Notes: generated by a model from the sequence alone, not told the origin. DNA of 64,000 bases from Paramacrobiotus metropolitanus (GCF_019649055.1 NW_026570231.1:1178001-1242000), one strand, 5' to 3'; shown: positions 11,501 to 25,714, counted from the stretch's first letter. A program made the numbers and translations.

Positions 11501-14500
11501 GATTCGCATATCGGGAGCACTGTCCCGTCCCTGGCAGCGTCCCAGAGAAAAATGATCGCCCAATTACATTTAGAGCCGAATTAGGTTAAAATAGAAGATT
11601 TCTCTCATATCAATTTTTACGCTTGCTCTGCTGTAGAAGGGTGATATCAAGGAAAGAAAAATTGGTTTCCTTTATCACTGTTTAGCGTAATAAATAACAG
11701 CAGCGTATTGGAGGGCAGTACTTACTAAAAGTAGAAGGTGTCTCTTCCAAAGTTATTCAGTGTTAAGAGAGCACAGACAGCTGTAAAGTTAATAATTTCC
11801 GCAATCGGTTGTGCGGGTGATCTAGATGTCCATCTTCATGGTTATTGTGAACTTCGGTGTTTGCGCGGTGCTTAAATGTGTCTTAAATATGCAGCTACTT
11901 AACGTCTATCATGTCGAAAAGGGTAGGTGTGAGACTGCAACAGTCCGGCTGATTGTAGTGGAGCCGTGATTAATCATTTTGAGCGTTGTTTGAATTCGTG
12001 GGAAGTTTCGGAGTTGATAGCCGAGTTAAATGCACTGAAGCAACAAAATTATTTGCATACTTCGTATAGATATTATATAAAAATTAATACCAATCGTTAA
12101 TGTGTGTACCTGAATGAATTACTTACTAAACAATATGGTTTATCTGTGATTAGTGAGTTAACACTTGCTGAATACGAGTACTCTTTACCGGAAGACAACG
12201 ATTTAACACTTATTAGAATATTCGTATTTAAATTTTCGAGAACTCGAGTATCATCATTTTTTCGTATTGTGGACGGCTTCGAATAATTGGTCGGTGTTGT
12301 AGGTTGCAAGATCAAAGCGTTGAGATCCAAAACGAATACTTACATTAAAACACCAATTCGTGGGGAGGAACCAGTCTTCGTTATAACGGGACGGCGTGAG
12401 GATGTGGAAATTGCCAAAGCGGAAATTCTTCAAGCGGCTGATCATTTTACGCAGATACGAGCCCAGCGCCGGCTTCATCCGCCACCCCATGTTCCTGGGC
12501 AGGTGGGTCATCTGAGATTTTAGGTTTCTGTTTCTTCAAACGTTTTGAAGTATTGTACTGACATGCTTGGATGCTTATTCGGATTGCCGTAGTCTTTGTT
12601 GCACGAACGTCCAGTTTGAATGTTCTGCAGCCCCGTATGTACCCCGGCCTCAGGGTAATCATTGTCACGAACAAAGGAATGCACCTGTTCATCTTCTGTT
12701 GGTGCATTCTCGCAAATTCTTCATTTGCCTTTGTTTCCCTTGTATTTACCTTTGCATAGAGATAGAGCCTGTTAGTATCGAGACAGATGGAGAGAGAGAA
12801 GATTTGAGTGGCGGTCATGTGAGGTATAGAGTTTCAGAGAAACTTTTGCCAGGCGCTCTTGTAGCCTAAAAGTGAGACATTCTAGTTTGATTTCTTTGTC
12901 ATGAATCTCACTCACAGGATTTGAACAGAAAAGGCGAGCTGGATGTTTGCGGCGAAATTACCTACATGCGTTGAACGGGAATTAGAACACTAAACTTCAG
13001 ATCCTGGCTGTGAAATTTGCGCATGATAGAAAGTAATGGTTTTGCTTCTTCATATTTTTTGGTGTTATTAGAGATAATATTTTGCGTCCGACTTACAGTC
13101 GCATACTACGAAAAAAATGTGCGACTAGAGGGCAGAGCAAATGCAAACAAAGAAAGGTCTTTGGCATTTAGATTAAAGAAAGTTTTATTGGATGGTTGTT
13201 ACAGTTAGTTGAGATTTGTTTGTGAAAATACTGCTCGTGTGAGAATATAAGGTTCATGTTGCTCGTTGGTTTTGATTCACCGAGTTTTTTAATAATTATG
13301 ATGTACAATACATTATTACTCTAGTATCCGGAATTCTAAAATCAGCATACGTTTTACCTTACAATCAACTTGAGTTTGAATTTCGATCGTAAATTAGTAG
13401 TACGAACGTTGCACAGTGCACGGATCGCGTAATGTTGAGTCAGAAAATCCATAGCAAGTAAGTGTCTTGCTACAGAATGGGCGTTTGTCCCTTTGTTGTG
13501 GTTTGGTTGCATTACTTATCTCTGACGCCGTCGCTTAGAACAAAGTGTCCGGCTCCCACCAAGGAAGTGGAGTAGGGCTTTTAGAAGAGCTAACGGCCTG
13601 ACAATGGATGGATAGCATCAGCTAAGTCGAGGCTTGAGAAAAATGCCTGGCTTTGTGGCATTAAGTGGCAATAAGAGAGGGATCTAGGGGACACAGGTTG
13701 TAAGCCGATGAATCAAATTTTCTCGGTACCTGTCCTGGCTATGGTCGTAATGAATTTCTGGAAAGTCTCATTATGTTTCATTGTTTCTTCTGTCTCTTTC
13801 TTCCATGCTTCCTAATCTTATTGGAGACAGATAATTAACAGTGTTATGTGCAATTACCGCAGTACCAAAATCTTCCGTCTCACAAGAATATAGAGGAAAA
13901 TTTTTTTCGTTCTAGGTTACAATTCAGATGCCGGTTCCGTTGCGTCTGGTTGGTCTGATTGTGGGACCCAAAGGACAGACTATCAAAAAGGTTCAACAGG
14001 ATACCGTGACATATATCATAACTCCCGGTCGAGATAAGGACCCAGTATTTGAAATTACCGGTTGTAAGGAAGGTGTACAGCGCGCTAAGGAACTAATCGA
14101 GGACCATGTGCTAGCACGCACGGGCAGCACACTCGAAGAGTTACTGCTGCAGCAAAACGATCCTACACGCCAACGTTCTTCGTCGCTGGACAATGGTGCA
14201 TATGGTATGGACATATGGAAGGATACCGAGCGTCTTCTGGGTTACGGAGGCAGCACAGAAGATCTCAGTGGATCCGGAAAGGATAATGGTGAGTCGATCT
14301 CATCTAACAAATTTTTTGCTATCTGACAATCTTCTTAAAAGTTCGTTTTGGTAGTTTGTTTGTTTTTTGCGCCTGGAATTTTCTTAACCTTGCTGCAGTT
14401 ATTTAAATGTGTTGAAGTTAGCAATAAGCCATCCAGGCGACTGACTGATTTGGCATGACTTGGTCACGCTCGACGTTTAAATTGGTTGTTGTTTTGGCAT

Positions 14501-16588
14501 AGTTTACCGATGGTAAAGGCGCGAGCTATGCGTTGCATTGTTAACGAACTATATCTGCTGACCTTCATCACGGCTGTAGAGTTTTTTCATTGCTTTTTTC
14601 TTTATGTATAGCATTCAAATTCGATATTGGCTGCTGGAATGTTCCACGAGAAACGAGCCCGACACCTGACGTTAGCGGGCGTGACGCTTTTTTTTCTTCT
14701 GGCAATAAGCAGACTCGCAGCTTCAGCATTGCCGGTATTAATAATCCATCGCCGGGTTCGTTTGATTTTATGGAACATCCACATGCTCGTCGGCTGAACA
14801 GCGATCCAATGCCGACGTTCGCGCCTTCCATCTGGAACAGTGGTGGTGGTCACGGTTCCTCAGGCTGTGGCTCGGCATACCAGAATAATATGTCTCTAAA
14901 TGATGGACCAAATTATTTTGCCTCTGGTTTTTCCAACAATTTCGGTATTTTCAACAAGGCTTCGTTAAATTCCACCGGTGAGTGTGACTGCTGAAAGTGG
15001 TGCTGGTAATACTAGGGTAACATGCCCTTGCCGTTTCAAGTGCGCTGTGTACTTGTGAGTAATCGGTGCTGTAATCTTCATATTCAGGAGAGTTTTGGGA
15101 AGTTGTTTTAATGCGGGTCAGGCGTTTCCGTGTTAGTTGGAGCCGTTGTGGGGCAAACCGGTTTAGTCAGAGTATGAGTAGGCTGATGTAGAGTGAGTCA
15201 GAATTAATAATTTGACGCATCAGTGATATGGACGCTGCTGCTGAATTATCGATCACAGCAAGCCGTGCAAATGTAAAATGTTTTAGGGTGAGACTATAGG
15301 CACCCCTTTCACCCCCGTTGGCTATAGGCACCCCCTTTTGCGCCCTGTTTTGCTATAGGCACCCCTTTTCTATTACATAAATCTCGCACCCCATTTTTTC
15401 CGTGGACTATAGGCACCTGTTTTCTGTTTGCAGTCTTTTTTCCCAGCAGCCTGACAAAGATTTTCTGACAGTTTTTTTGGTTTACAAAAATTTTTTTGAC
15501 GATCTGACATGACTAAGTCATTCACATAAAAATGCGTTCGTACTAGGCACTCCTTTCGACAATGTGCCTGTTTGACTGACTTTATAATGATTGGGTTGCT
15601 TTGGTAAGTTTTCTTGCATTTCTGAGGTTATGATTGTAATGTGTGGGGCCTTTTGGGGTATCGGACACCACGATATAAATAAACGCCCCGGCATCTTTCT
15701 TACGGATTTCGTTTAGTACATGATTGACCATTCCCTCTTTTGTTCTTTTATCTCGTTTCACTTTATCGTGCTTGGTCGTTTGTTGTTTTCGTGTGCGACG
15801 GGGTGCAGGAATTAGTTAATCAAAAAGGGGTGCCTATAGTCTAACTGGGTGCGAAAAGGGGTGCCTATAGATAACGGGGGTGAAAGGGGGTGCCTATAGC
15901 CATTTCCAATGTTTTATTAGTGTTATTCTCGTTCGCGCAATATTTTCTACCTTCTAGTTTTTACTGTTTGCAAAAGCAGAAAGGCTTTTCTATTCCGTTA
16001 CGGGCTTCATCTCGCATAAGATTTTATGTTGGAGATCACATTGGATTTTAATGGTTTAAAACGCTATAATTTTTACTAAATTAAACAATCTTGGCTAATG
16101 AGAGTTATATAGGGCACGCATTAAACATCCAACTTTCCGTGTATTCAGTTTTAAGTGGTTGGTTGCCAATTAGGCTATAAGGTTTTGTAAACTGAATAGT
16201 GAATAGTATAATAAATAAGTGTCGAGGTTAACCAAACACAGAAGACCCCCAAACCCACTAAATCCAATGGTATTATTAGCACTATAACGACTCCTGTGTT
16301 ATCGGATAGTGTGTTTTTGTTTGAATGCGCCTGGTCTCTGTGCTGTATTTTGATCTGGTGTAAAATATATTTTTAGGTGATTCGGCATGCTCAAGTTCAC
16401 CGGCCGAGTCGATCACCAGCCAGCGAACTAAGAGAGAATGTATTTTGTGTCAAGATCGTGACATTGTGGCCGCCTTGGTACCTTGTGGACACAATTTGTT
16501 CTGTATGGATTGTGCGCGAATTCAGCAGAAGTGCCCCATTTGTCAGCAGTCGGTCAATCAGGTTATCCGCATCCAGGCTGATTTGTAA
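8531..16588 (+). CDS. MEX3: MEX-3 family RNA-binding protein: two KH domains and a C-terminal RING finger
   Basis: Exons: 8531-8606, 9499-9756, 12303-12502, 13916-14288, 14612-14977 and 16377-16588. Phases agree and give 494 residues. MEX3 proteins bind 3' UTRs and control translation and mRNA decay in development; RING-bearing members also act as E3 ubiquitin ligases. KH1 (about residues 90-155) contains [17 protein letters not shown] and ends [11 protein letters not shown]2 (about 179-245) contains [17 protein letters not shown]. Both GXXG loops are intact (GKQG, GPKG). KH1 is split by intron 2 right after its GXXG loop. A Ser/Gly/Asn-rich linker follows. The last exon holds a C3HC4 RING: C446, C449, C461, H463, C467, C470, C477, C480. 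An eight-Ala tract precedes KH1 in exon 2. The start is the ATG of [13 protein letters not shown], followed at once by a strong donor; a further upstream non-coding exon cannot be excluded. Intron 5 carries a TIR element (15286-15907). Confidence 0.93.
15286..15907. mobile_element. Non-autonomous TIR element, copy A (CTATAGGCACCCC family), inside MEX3 intron 5
   Basis: 622 bp flanked by a perfect 9-bp duplication AATGTTTTA (15277-15285 and 15908-15916). The left end begins GGGTGAGACTATAGGCACCC and the right end reads, on the other strand, GGAAATGGCTATAGGCACCC. The terminal arms are made of repeated CTATAGGCACCCC units, four in the left arm and three inverted in the right. No transposase frame inside. 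The 9-bp duplication and G-rich ends point to the Mutator-like (MuDR) group by inference. A second copy lies at 28081-28840. Confidence 0.85.
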
Positions 16589-18905
16589 CCAGTGGATTAT
16601 CAAAAGGACATGACCATGCGCTTTGGACACTTTTCTGGGTTGATTTCACTCTCTGGTTTCGTATTCTTTTTGGTTTTTCCTGTTTTTTTGTGAATCAGAA
16701 CCCGACTCCCGTTCTCTTTTACCGGAACCGATAGCGATAATTTTAATTATTTAAAAAGATAGTATTTATAGTAATATTATTTTATATTCTGAAACTGGGA
16801 GGGGGATAAGGGGGAATGGATTATAATGGGGAAGGAGCCATGATGTATTGGAGAGAGTGCAGCATATTTCTTTTTGATTGGATTTTGGACCAGAAATTAT
16901 CGAAGCCGTTTATATTCAGATTGCTCTACGCAGAGAAACTCCTTTTTTTGTGGATAAAAGTTTTGTTATTGTTGTGCCCTATGGTGAACGTGTGTGCTCT
17001 TGTCGCATTCGGATGATCCAGCCGTTTTTAGCACAAATGTTGAACTCTTCGCCTTGTTCCTGTCTCAATGTCTTCGTCCTTTGCAAAACAAGGACGCAGT
17101 CGGAGAATTCTGCTCAGTGCCAGTTTTTATCCTATTTGGAGCCTGTCCTAGTTGATATGATCGACCATACGCCGCCTGGTTTTAAATGAGGCCAAGTGAA
17201 AGAGAGAGTGAGAGCTGCAAATGACCTCATTTCCGTTCCTTGTTTGGATTTACCAAATCAATGCAATACTTTCCTATATATGAAAAGTAGTATGGTAGAT
17301 ATGCTGTTATAATTTTTATCTGTTTTTTGATCCGGCTTTGCTTTCCTGCATGACGGCACCTCAATTTGGATGTCTTGGATGAATCTTCATTACAGATGTT
17401 ATTTGGATGATTTTGGCAAATTTTTCACATTTTAATGAGAGGTGCTGCCTATTAGCGTGCTGGGATGTTGTTGGGAATTTATTTGTGGTGTGTTCCGCTC
17501 TCCTTATCTCCTCTGCTCCCCTTATCTCTTCCCCTTTCGTCCTCCTTTTATATCACCGTGATATGTTCTGGCACCAAATACCTTGGACTGATCTAAAAAT
17601 TGTAGCAGTTATGTAGATTTGTTAGTTTTTTTGTATTCTCGAATTGTGTTATTATGCTGCAAAGAGATTGATTGGGTTGTTATGTAAAATTTGTTGTTTT
17701 TTTAAGTTTCAGATACAAGTATATATGCCCATGTCCATTACATGTCTAGTATATGATACGCAAAGCTTATGGAATAATATAAAATTGGAATATTTCTTGT
17801 GTCTGATTCTCGATTCAAGAACACATGAAATTATTGGATTAAATGCGTAGATTCAGAATTTAATTTCACATAAGTAACTCACATAGACTGAACAGTGGAC
17901 ACTGAACACACATGCATTGTAGGTTGATAATGCCACTTTCCGTGCATTTAAGATCTTCGATAAATCTCGAAAATAACTTGAAATAAGACTTACTGTACCA
18001 AGTTACCACTACCAACAGTTATTCATTTACTGATTACGAAGCATGGGTATCGATTCCTGTGTTTCTACAAGCCTAAAAAATACTCTAAAATTATTAAATA
18101 CTGAGCGTTCATAGGCCATTAGGCATTAGTTATTGCTCACCATTATTTGTCCTGTTTGACAAATCATGATGTCGCCGGTAAGGATGATCCGGCAAATGAA
18201 ATGTACCGGTCAGGAAAGCTCACTGTCGGTTGGAAAAGCAAGTAAATAAGATTTTCATCGGCGTCGAAAAACGTTCTTAGCGGTTCAGTGAATAGACAAC
18301 TGCTATCCCAAAAAACTGACTATTTCGCAAAAACTTTTAACGTAAGTACTTTTATTATTATTTATGCATGAACCAAACCATCAGTGTGATGATGCTATCT
18401 GGTCTGAAAGTAACATTGTGTGTAATTTTAGTATCTTACCTACCTGTTTAAGAACCCTGGTACTGTTTCCCACGTAATGCGTACGGAAGAATTTTTATTC
18501 TTAAAAGTTAATCAATTAAAATTAAAAAGTTGTTTCGTGTTTCAGGATAACCAAGAAATGAAGGTGGTTTACGAGGTTACTGGAACATCGGTCATCAGAG
18601 TGCATTTTTTATGCTCAAAAGCACCCGCCATCGTTTGGCACTTCACCACTAATGTAAAAGCCAAACAGGGAACAAAGTTATTGTTGAACGGCTGTCAGTT
18701 TGAATCCGTACGGCGTAATGATTTCTAAAAATACTTTTAATGTTTTTACGCGCATCGTGGATTAACCCTTGATTATTACGTAATCAATACGATTGCACGA
18801 AGCAATTGGAAATTTGGGATGCTGACTTGTGGATTTCATTTGTAGAAACCAGCAAATATTCAACTATTTTTCTTCCGCGAATTGTGCGCGCAACGTAGCG
18901 CTTTC
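16589..18905. other. MEX3 3' UTR and intergenic region before PHKA
   Basis: 2.3 kb without a supported exon. The first part, T-rich with homopolymer runs, is probably the MEX3 3' UTR, since long 3' UTRs are common in this family. ATTAAA occurs near 17838 and 18093 but no canonical AATAAA was found, so the transcript end is not placed. Open frames at 16816-17189 and 18477-18728 have no motifs. Confidence 0.4.
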
Positions 18906-21900
18906 ATGGAGTTCTCGCGTTCTGCATCTATCTCTCTGGACAATAATGCCACTGGACTTTCCCAGCGATTCCGTTCACGGTCCAATTCAGGAGTTCGTCT
19001 GGATTTTTATCAACGATTGGTTTACAAAACCATATTGAAATATCAGGTAGGCCCGTCAACGAGCCATGCATATCCGCTGCGAAAATCACAAACGGAACAC
19101 ATTTTTGATCGTCGTTGTAAATAATTCCCCAGGATCCCGTGAGCGGACTGTTCCCTGGCTCAGCAGATGTTCATGATGCCTGGATTCGGGACAATGTGTA
19201 TTCGGTGCTCTCAGTGTGGGCCTTGTCGCTCGCATACAGGAAGAACTCGGATCTGGATGAGGATCGCGCTAAATGCTACGAATTACAGCAAGTCAGTAAA
19301 CTGCGTGGTTTTGCTTATTTACTTTTGTTGGTTCGTGTAATTTTTGTGCTTATTTATTGTTGCTACATTCGCGTTGACTGAGGTTTCATACATTTGATGT
19401 TTCTGATATCCTGTTTGTAGACGGAGAGATAGTTCTTAGTTCTCCTGATGGAAATTCTTATACGAAGTTGATATTCCAAATAATTTCTCTTTTTTTGTCG
19501 TTACTTACTTTAAGTTCTGTTCTCAAATTAAACCGGTTTACTCAAAAGGAAATGATGGTACCCTGGTGGAGAGTGATATTCTGGGTGAAATTATTGGACG
19601 ATTTGTTACGTTTGTAGAGATGTATAAAAAACATGCGGAGCCTGCTGATCTGCATGGTGAAGCAGGCAGCGAAAGTGGAGAAATTCAAGAAGACCCAGAG
19701 TCCACTGGATTCTCTGCACGCCAAGTACGGCTGTCGTACGCTGCAGACGGTGGTGGGAGACGGCGAGTATGGCCATCTGCAAGTGGATGCGGTCTCTCTC
19801 TATCTGCTCATCTTGGCGCAAATGACAGCTTCCGGTAGGATTGCATCTTAGCTACGACTTCACAATTATTATTATTATTTGTTCGTCCGCTGATTTGTTT
19901 GGGGCTCCGCAGGTGTCCAGGTGATATATACGTTGGATGAAGTTGCCTTTGTGCAGAATCTGGTCTTTTATGTGGAAGCGGCTTACCGAATCCCGGTACT
20001 GCATGGGGCATGTGTATGCGAAATCGGTCTCGTATTTTGTATTTGTTTTGTTTCAGGATTACGGTGTCTGGGAGCGGGGAGATAAGACGAATCATGGGCT
20101 TCCGGAATTGAATTCGTCTTCCGTTGGGATGGCTAAGGTGAATAATGTTTTCCTGTTCCGGCAAGGACTTTGTTGGGGTTACATCCATGTTTGCGTGTCT
20201 GTAGGCAGCTTTGGAGGCTTTGAATGACTTGGATCTGTTTGGTGCTCGTGGTGGTCCAGCGAGTGTTATACACTGCATACCGGACGAAACCCAGAAATGC
20301 CATGTACGAACGGTGTTCTCAATTTGGATTTTCTTTGATGTAAAAATTGTTGTGGTTGCAGGCCGTGCTGCAGTCGATGCTTCCCCGTGAATCCAATTCG
20401 AAAGAAGTGGATGCAGCATTATTGTGCGTTATTGGCTATCCGGCTTTTGCTGTGGAGGATCCGGATTTAATCCATCTTACGCGGCACACTCTCATTGATA
20501 AATTACAGGTGCGTCGTACCTGATCTTCTGTAATTTGCTTCGATTCGTAAAGGACTTTGGTGTGGTTTGCTAGCCGTCCGTGCTTTTAAGTTGTAACCTA
20601 TTTCGTCGCTTGTTGAGAATGTTTCTGTTCATCGTTTTATTACTCGTACTCTTTCTTATTCTGTCGTGCTTTACTTTGATTGTTTATTTGTCGTTGCTTG
20701 TAATTTACTTTGGTTAATCGTAGGAGTATCGAATTTACAATTATTTCAGGGACGGTATGGTTTACGACGGTTTTTGCGCGATGGTTACCGGACTTGTCGT
20801 GAAGATTCCAATCGCCTGCATTATCAACCGTGGGAACTTAAAGCCTTCGAAAACATTGAATGCGAGTGGCCAATGTTTTTCTGTTATCTGTTGCTGGATG
20901 CTTATTTCAACAATGATACGGAGGCTGCGCAGCAGTACTGGCAGATGCTGGAAGACATCATCGTTGTGACTGATGACGGTTTAAAAGTTCTGCCCGAAAT
21001 GTACACCGTCCCAATTGATAAAGTAAGCTCGAGAAAAGGTTTCTTAATTAATTTAGTGGTTTAATTGGCTGTAATAATTTGCTTTCTATGCTAATGCAAA
21101 GGTATTTGTAGATCGAAGCCGAACTCAAGTCCCCACATTCTCAAGATAGGTGTCCTATTGGAAGGATACCATTTTTATGGGGGCAGTCGCTTTACATATT
21201 ATGTTGCCTAATCAGAGAGGTGCAGTAAAATAATTTGAACTTTTTTTTATTTTTTGTCCCTTAAGGAGTAATGAGATGATTACCATTATTGTTTTTCTGT
21301 TTTAGGGTTTTGTTGCATGTGGTGAAATAGATCCCTTGTGCAGGCGGTATATCACCGAAAAGAAACCCGATGTTGTTGTCCAAGGTAATCTAGGAATTAA
21401 TTTAATCACATATTTGCGGTATATTCTTACATTTGGATGGTTATTGCAGTTGTACTGCTAGCCGATACGGAAGCGGTACAAGAAAAACTGCGGAAGGTCG
21501 GCATAGAGGTGCAAACCGTAAATGAAGTTTCGCCGATCGAAGTATATCCAGCCCGTGTTTTGAGCTACATTTATGGACAGCTGGGTATTACTGTTCAATG
21601 CCACTATGTTTTATACTTTTTTAAAGAGCCATTCTGCATCTGCAGGCAAAAGTCGCAAATTAGCGCTATCTGGGCGTCCCTCTAGTGAAGTTGGAGTTCT
21701 GAGCACCAGTACATTGTATCAACTTCACGATCGCGTTATTGCTTTTATGCCGCAGGTATGTAAGAGTAGTGGAGCAGCACAGTGTCCGCGCTGTTTTTAG
21801 GATGTGTATGCGGTGTTTATTACGGAGTAGCGTTTCCTGACAGTACTGAATAGTAAAAGGATTTCGTATTAGTATTAGATGGATTGCCTTGGTTGCTGTT

Positions 21901-24900
21901 TTGCAAACGCTGTTTGAAATATTAATGCGCTTTTAAAATACTATGTTTTGTAGTTTCTCGATCCCGAACATTTTTACTTGTCGACGGACGTCAGTCTGCT
22001 GGTGGACATGTTTCGCACCGACATCGCTTTCCTTAAATCTAACTGGCGAATGCTGGGCCGACCTACCATCATCTTGGAATTCTCTGAACGCTCCTTCGAT
22101 AGTAAGGTTCTGGCTTTGCAATGCTTTCTTTTTAGTGGTTCTGACTGAATTATTCTTGGCAGGCGATGGTAAATTTCATCCAGCTCTAGCAGCGACTTAT
22201 CGTAAAGGGAAGACCGGATATCTTCATGGCGCAAGGTAAATGGAATTATGGAGCCAACAACCTGAATCAAAAAATCACTATTAAAAACTGTTTGGTTACC
22301 CTAGCGTAACGCTGGTAAAGTCCGGCCTGGTTTGCTTTTCACGTTTTTTTGTCCCAAATACCAATAAATTCACGGTTTTGTCTTCTTGGAGGTTAAGGCG
22401 TTATTTAAAGATTTGGTTGGAACGTTTAAGGGATTTTTTTTCCAAGCATTAACTGAGACCGTTCTATTTCAGGGTGGTGTTAGGATCTCTTTCGGATTTC
22501 TTAAACACTTCCTGTATTTGTACTCTACAATTCCTGGATTCTAGCATTGATACCGGGAAGATTTCTCGTAAAAGTAAGTGACGTCTTATAAGCGTTTTTC
22601 CCGTCTGACACCGAAATTTTCTAGGCATTGATAAAAATATTCGTGGTTACATCGACCAACTGATGTCCAAGCAGAGGATATCGAAACCATCGCTCCCGAC
22701 TCAGACCCATAAAGAAATGAGCAAACGGCGTCTGTCGCGAGACATGCGATCTCGAACGGGTTCGATAGCGGGTTTAATCCGTCGTGGACGCTCTATTCAA
22801 GTGGATACAGCCGACCCGGGAATGATTAATATTCGTTCTCGTCTGCCCTCACAAGAATTCCAAACGGAGGATGGTCAGCTGCCGGAGAATTTCCATACTA
22901 GCTCCGTTGATAAAATGATGTTCCAAGATATGTCGGAAAAAGAGAAAACCGAATTGGACCCCCAGGAATTGTTGGATATGCTCCAAATGACAGAATCCCT
23001 GGGTGAACAGGCGGAGATCATTTATTTTCTGTATTTGACTCAGTAAGTGTTGGAATCCAGGCGGTGCTTTAATTGTACCAAGCGGTGACGCGCGCGTGTT
23101 CTTTTGTTTTACTTACACGTACATAACTGTGTGCTAATACGCTAAATGCAAGAATAAATGTAATGGCTTTTTTTATTGGAGCATTGTAATTATTCGCCTG
23201 CTTTGCAGAGGCCTTAATTGGGATACTAGGATGACTAGTCGGAGTGGGAAAGTGACTGTAGGAGACCTTATCAGAGAGTTGTACGAAAAGGTACGCTCTT
23301 CATCGGATTTTGCATTTATGTTATTTGTTTAATTTTGTAAATAGTTAATATAACGTGATTATAAATTACCTAAGCGTAAATGTCCTAACTGTCGCAGCCT
23401 AAAAATTCTTGCAGGCATGTCAGAGTAAGAAGTGGTGGTTGGTGCGGCACTCAGCAGGAATGCTGGATAAGCGGGTGGAAGATTTGGCACGCGCCGTTTC
23501 CGACTTAATTGTCCACCAGAAACAGGTCACGGTGGGAATGCCATCTGACAATGAGATTACCATAACAAGGTCAGTAAACCGCCGGCGCTGGTAAATATTA
23601 TTATTGTAGTTAGGTTTTGCATTGTCTGGAATGCTTTGCTAGGCCTTTACCGCCAGATGAGCTGCAGCATCTGATTCGTAATGCTTACAAGGCCGACAGC
23701 AGTACGGCTATGTTGACTCAGGTAAATGGACAAATTTGATTATGGTCTGTGTTTTATACATCACAATTTGTCCCAAATTACAGGAGCTCCTTATGTATTT
23801 GGCAATGTTTGTACGAACCGAACCGGAACTTTTCCATGATCTGTTACGTCTGCGGGTCGGTCTCATTATACAGATCATGGCTACAGAACTGGCGCGGGCT
23901 CTCAAGTGTAAAGGTGAGGAAGATACTTGTGGATTTATTCCTCCGGTGTAGACTTTGCTTGTTGTATGATTTTGCCTGATTCTATGACATGATGGATGAA
24001 ATGGTCTTTCTGCAGGGGAAGAAGCTTCCGATTATCTTCTGAATCTCAGTCCATACGAAATGAAAACGTTACTGCACCATATTCTTAGTGGGAAAGAAAT
24101 CGGAACTCGAGAAGGTATGCATTCAGATGGGGAAAATTTAAGGGTTGGCTTTGTTGCTGATGTCTGGGAATTTTATTAGAAGGAGAAGCGGATATCTTAA
24201 AAGTGGTACCGGTAACTACAAAAGCGGGGCGTTCAGGCATTGCACGCTTGAGAAAGTCAATCCAGTTAAATGTAAGTACGTATGGCTCTCGGGAGTTATG
24301 ATGTTTGATTTTGTTTGGATACGGGTGTCTTGATTGATTTTGGTTCATCCAATCAGATAAATGCTTATTTGTGACGAATGAATGCTGACAGACATAATGT
24401 AGTATCATAAAAACAGTTTCATGATGATACTTGCTGGATTATCTGATATCTGTGCGAAGACTAAATAAAAGAGTTTTATTTCGCAGCTGAGTTTAGACCT
24501 TTTTAGGCATATGAAAACGTGACCGACATTTTTGGTGGTCGCGGGCTTTCTGTTCCGGCTTCGAAAGCGGGTGCCGGTGATACTGCTGCTCCCGGTGGTT
24601 TGGGTTACGCTGAATCTATGGCTTCGGACTTGCCGGAGAAGACTGGACGCTGGTTGCGGAGGCGGCGTCTTGACGGTGCTCTCAACAGACTGCCTCAAGA
24701 TTTTTATCCTAGAATCTGGTCCTTGTTGGAGAAGGTAATTTATGTATTCAAAAAGTCCTCACGGCCGCGGGCGTCTGATAGTACTGTGATTTCATTTATT
24801 TGACGAGGCTGGGTTTTTGAATTGTGTCACGGTACTGCAATGATAAACTGCATTTGCTTTGCAGTCACAAGGCATTTACATCTGCGATGTTTTTTTGAAT

Positions 24901-25714
24901 CCCAGTTTGACGAATGAGGTACGACCATTGTACTCTTATTGTCACTGATTAAACTATTAAGGTTATAAAAATAGCAGTGGATAGCTTCGTGCATTTCAGA
25001 TGACAGCCGGCGAAATGAAATTCGCCATACATGTTGAAAATATCTTATCAACAGTAGCTCAGCCTGAATATCGTCAGTTGTTGCTCGAGGCATTGATGGT
25101 TTTGACCATGTTGGTGGAATACGAACCAAAATGTTCGTTTTCCAAACCGTTTTACGTGAAGTCCTTAGTCGATGCCGCTTATCGGGTGTTTTTGAAGGAT
25201 CAAGTAAGTAGTATCATTTATTTTTTTTATTCCGGGGTATGACGATGTATGTAAGAGATATGGTTTTTTGGATACTACCTGGTAAATCACGATGTGCGCG
25301 TGTGCTGTACAGAAATCAGTTTCTTGTACTGCACTTCGGCATACGGCGTAATAACATTGCGTGAGTCTTTGGCTCTGGCGTTTCAGATGGTAGCATCCGT
25401 AAAAAGTTATGGTGAACTGACCATTGGAGAATTAGATAAAAACACTAACATTTTTTTGTAATTTTCAGATTGCTGGCGAGGGCGACGCTACAATGTGCTG
25501 CGCTAAAGCGGAGCTATTGCAGTCTGAAACGGGACCGTCTTGTCCGCTGTCGCGTTGTGGCGGGGCAGCCGGGATCTGCCTGCACTTCTACGATAGCGCT
25601 CCCAGTGGACGCTACGGCACGATGACCTGTATGTGCCGAGCGGCAGCTGTGGAATTACCCATGCATTTTCCCACAGCCACTGCGGAAGGCCTATTAGAAT
25701 GCAATATTTCCTGA
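18906..25714 (+). CDS. PHKA: Phosphorylase b kinase regulatory subunit alpha, 26 exons, with C-terminal CaaX box
   Basis: Exons: 18906-19046, 19133-19291, 19618-19834, 19913-19995, 20057-20137, 20205-20303, 20362-20508, 20750-21022, 21112-21219, 21306-21384, 21450-21584, 21646-21755, 21954-22101, 22163-22235, 22473-22573, 22625-23042, 23209-23290, 23415-23569, 23643-23721, 23784-23913, 24016-24114, 24180-24271, 24507-24734, 24865-24918, 25000-25203 and 25469-25714. All phases agree; 1246 residues, the usual size for alpha (about 1220). It is a regulatory subunit of the hexadecameric kinase that activates glycogen phosphorylase in the cytosol. N-terminal GH15-like region: [52 protein letters not shown]. 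Exon 16 is the regulatory stretch with KRRLS, RTGS and RGRS phosphorylation-like sites (about residues 680-710). The C-terminus has [12 protein letters not shown], typical of alpha, and ends CNIS, a CaaX prenylation motif. An in-frame ATG also exists at 18882. Confidence 0.95.
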
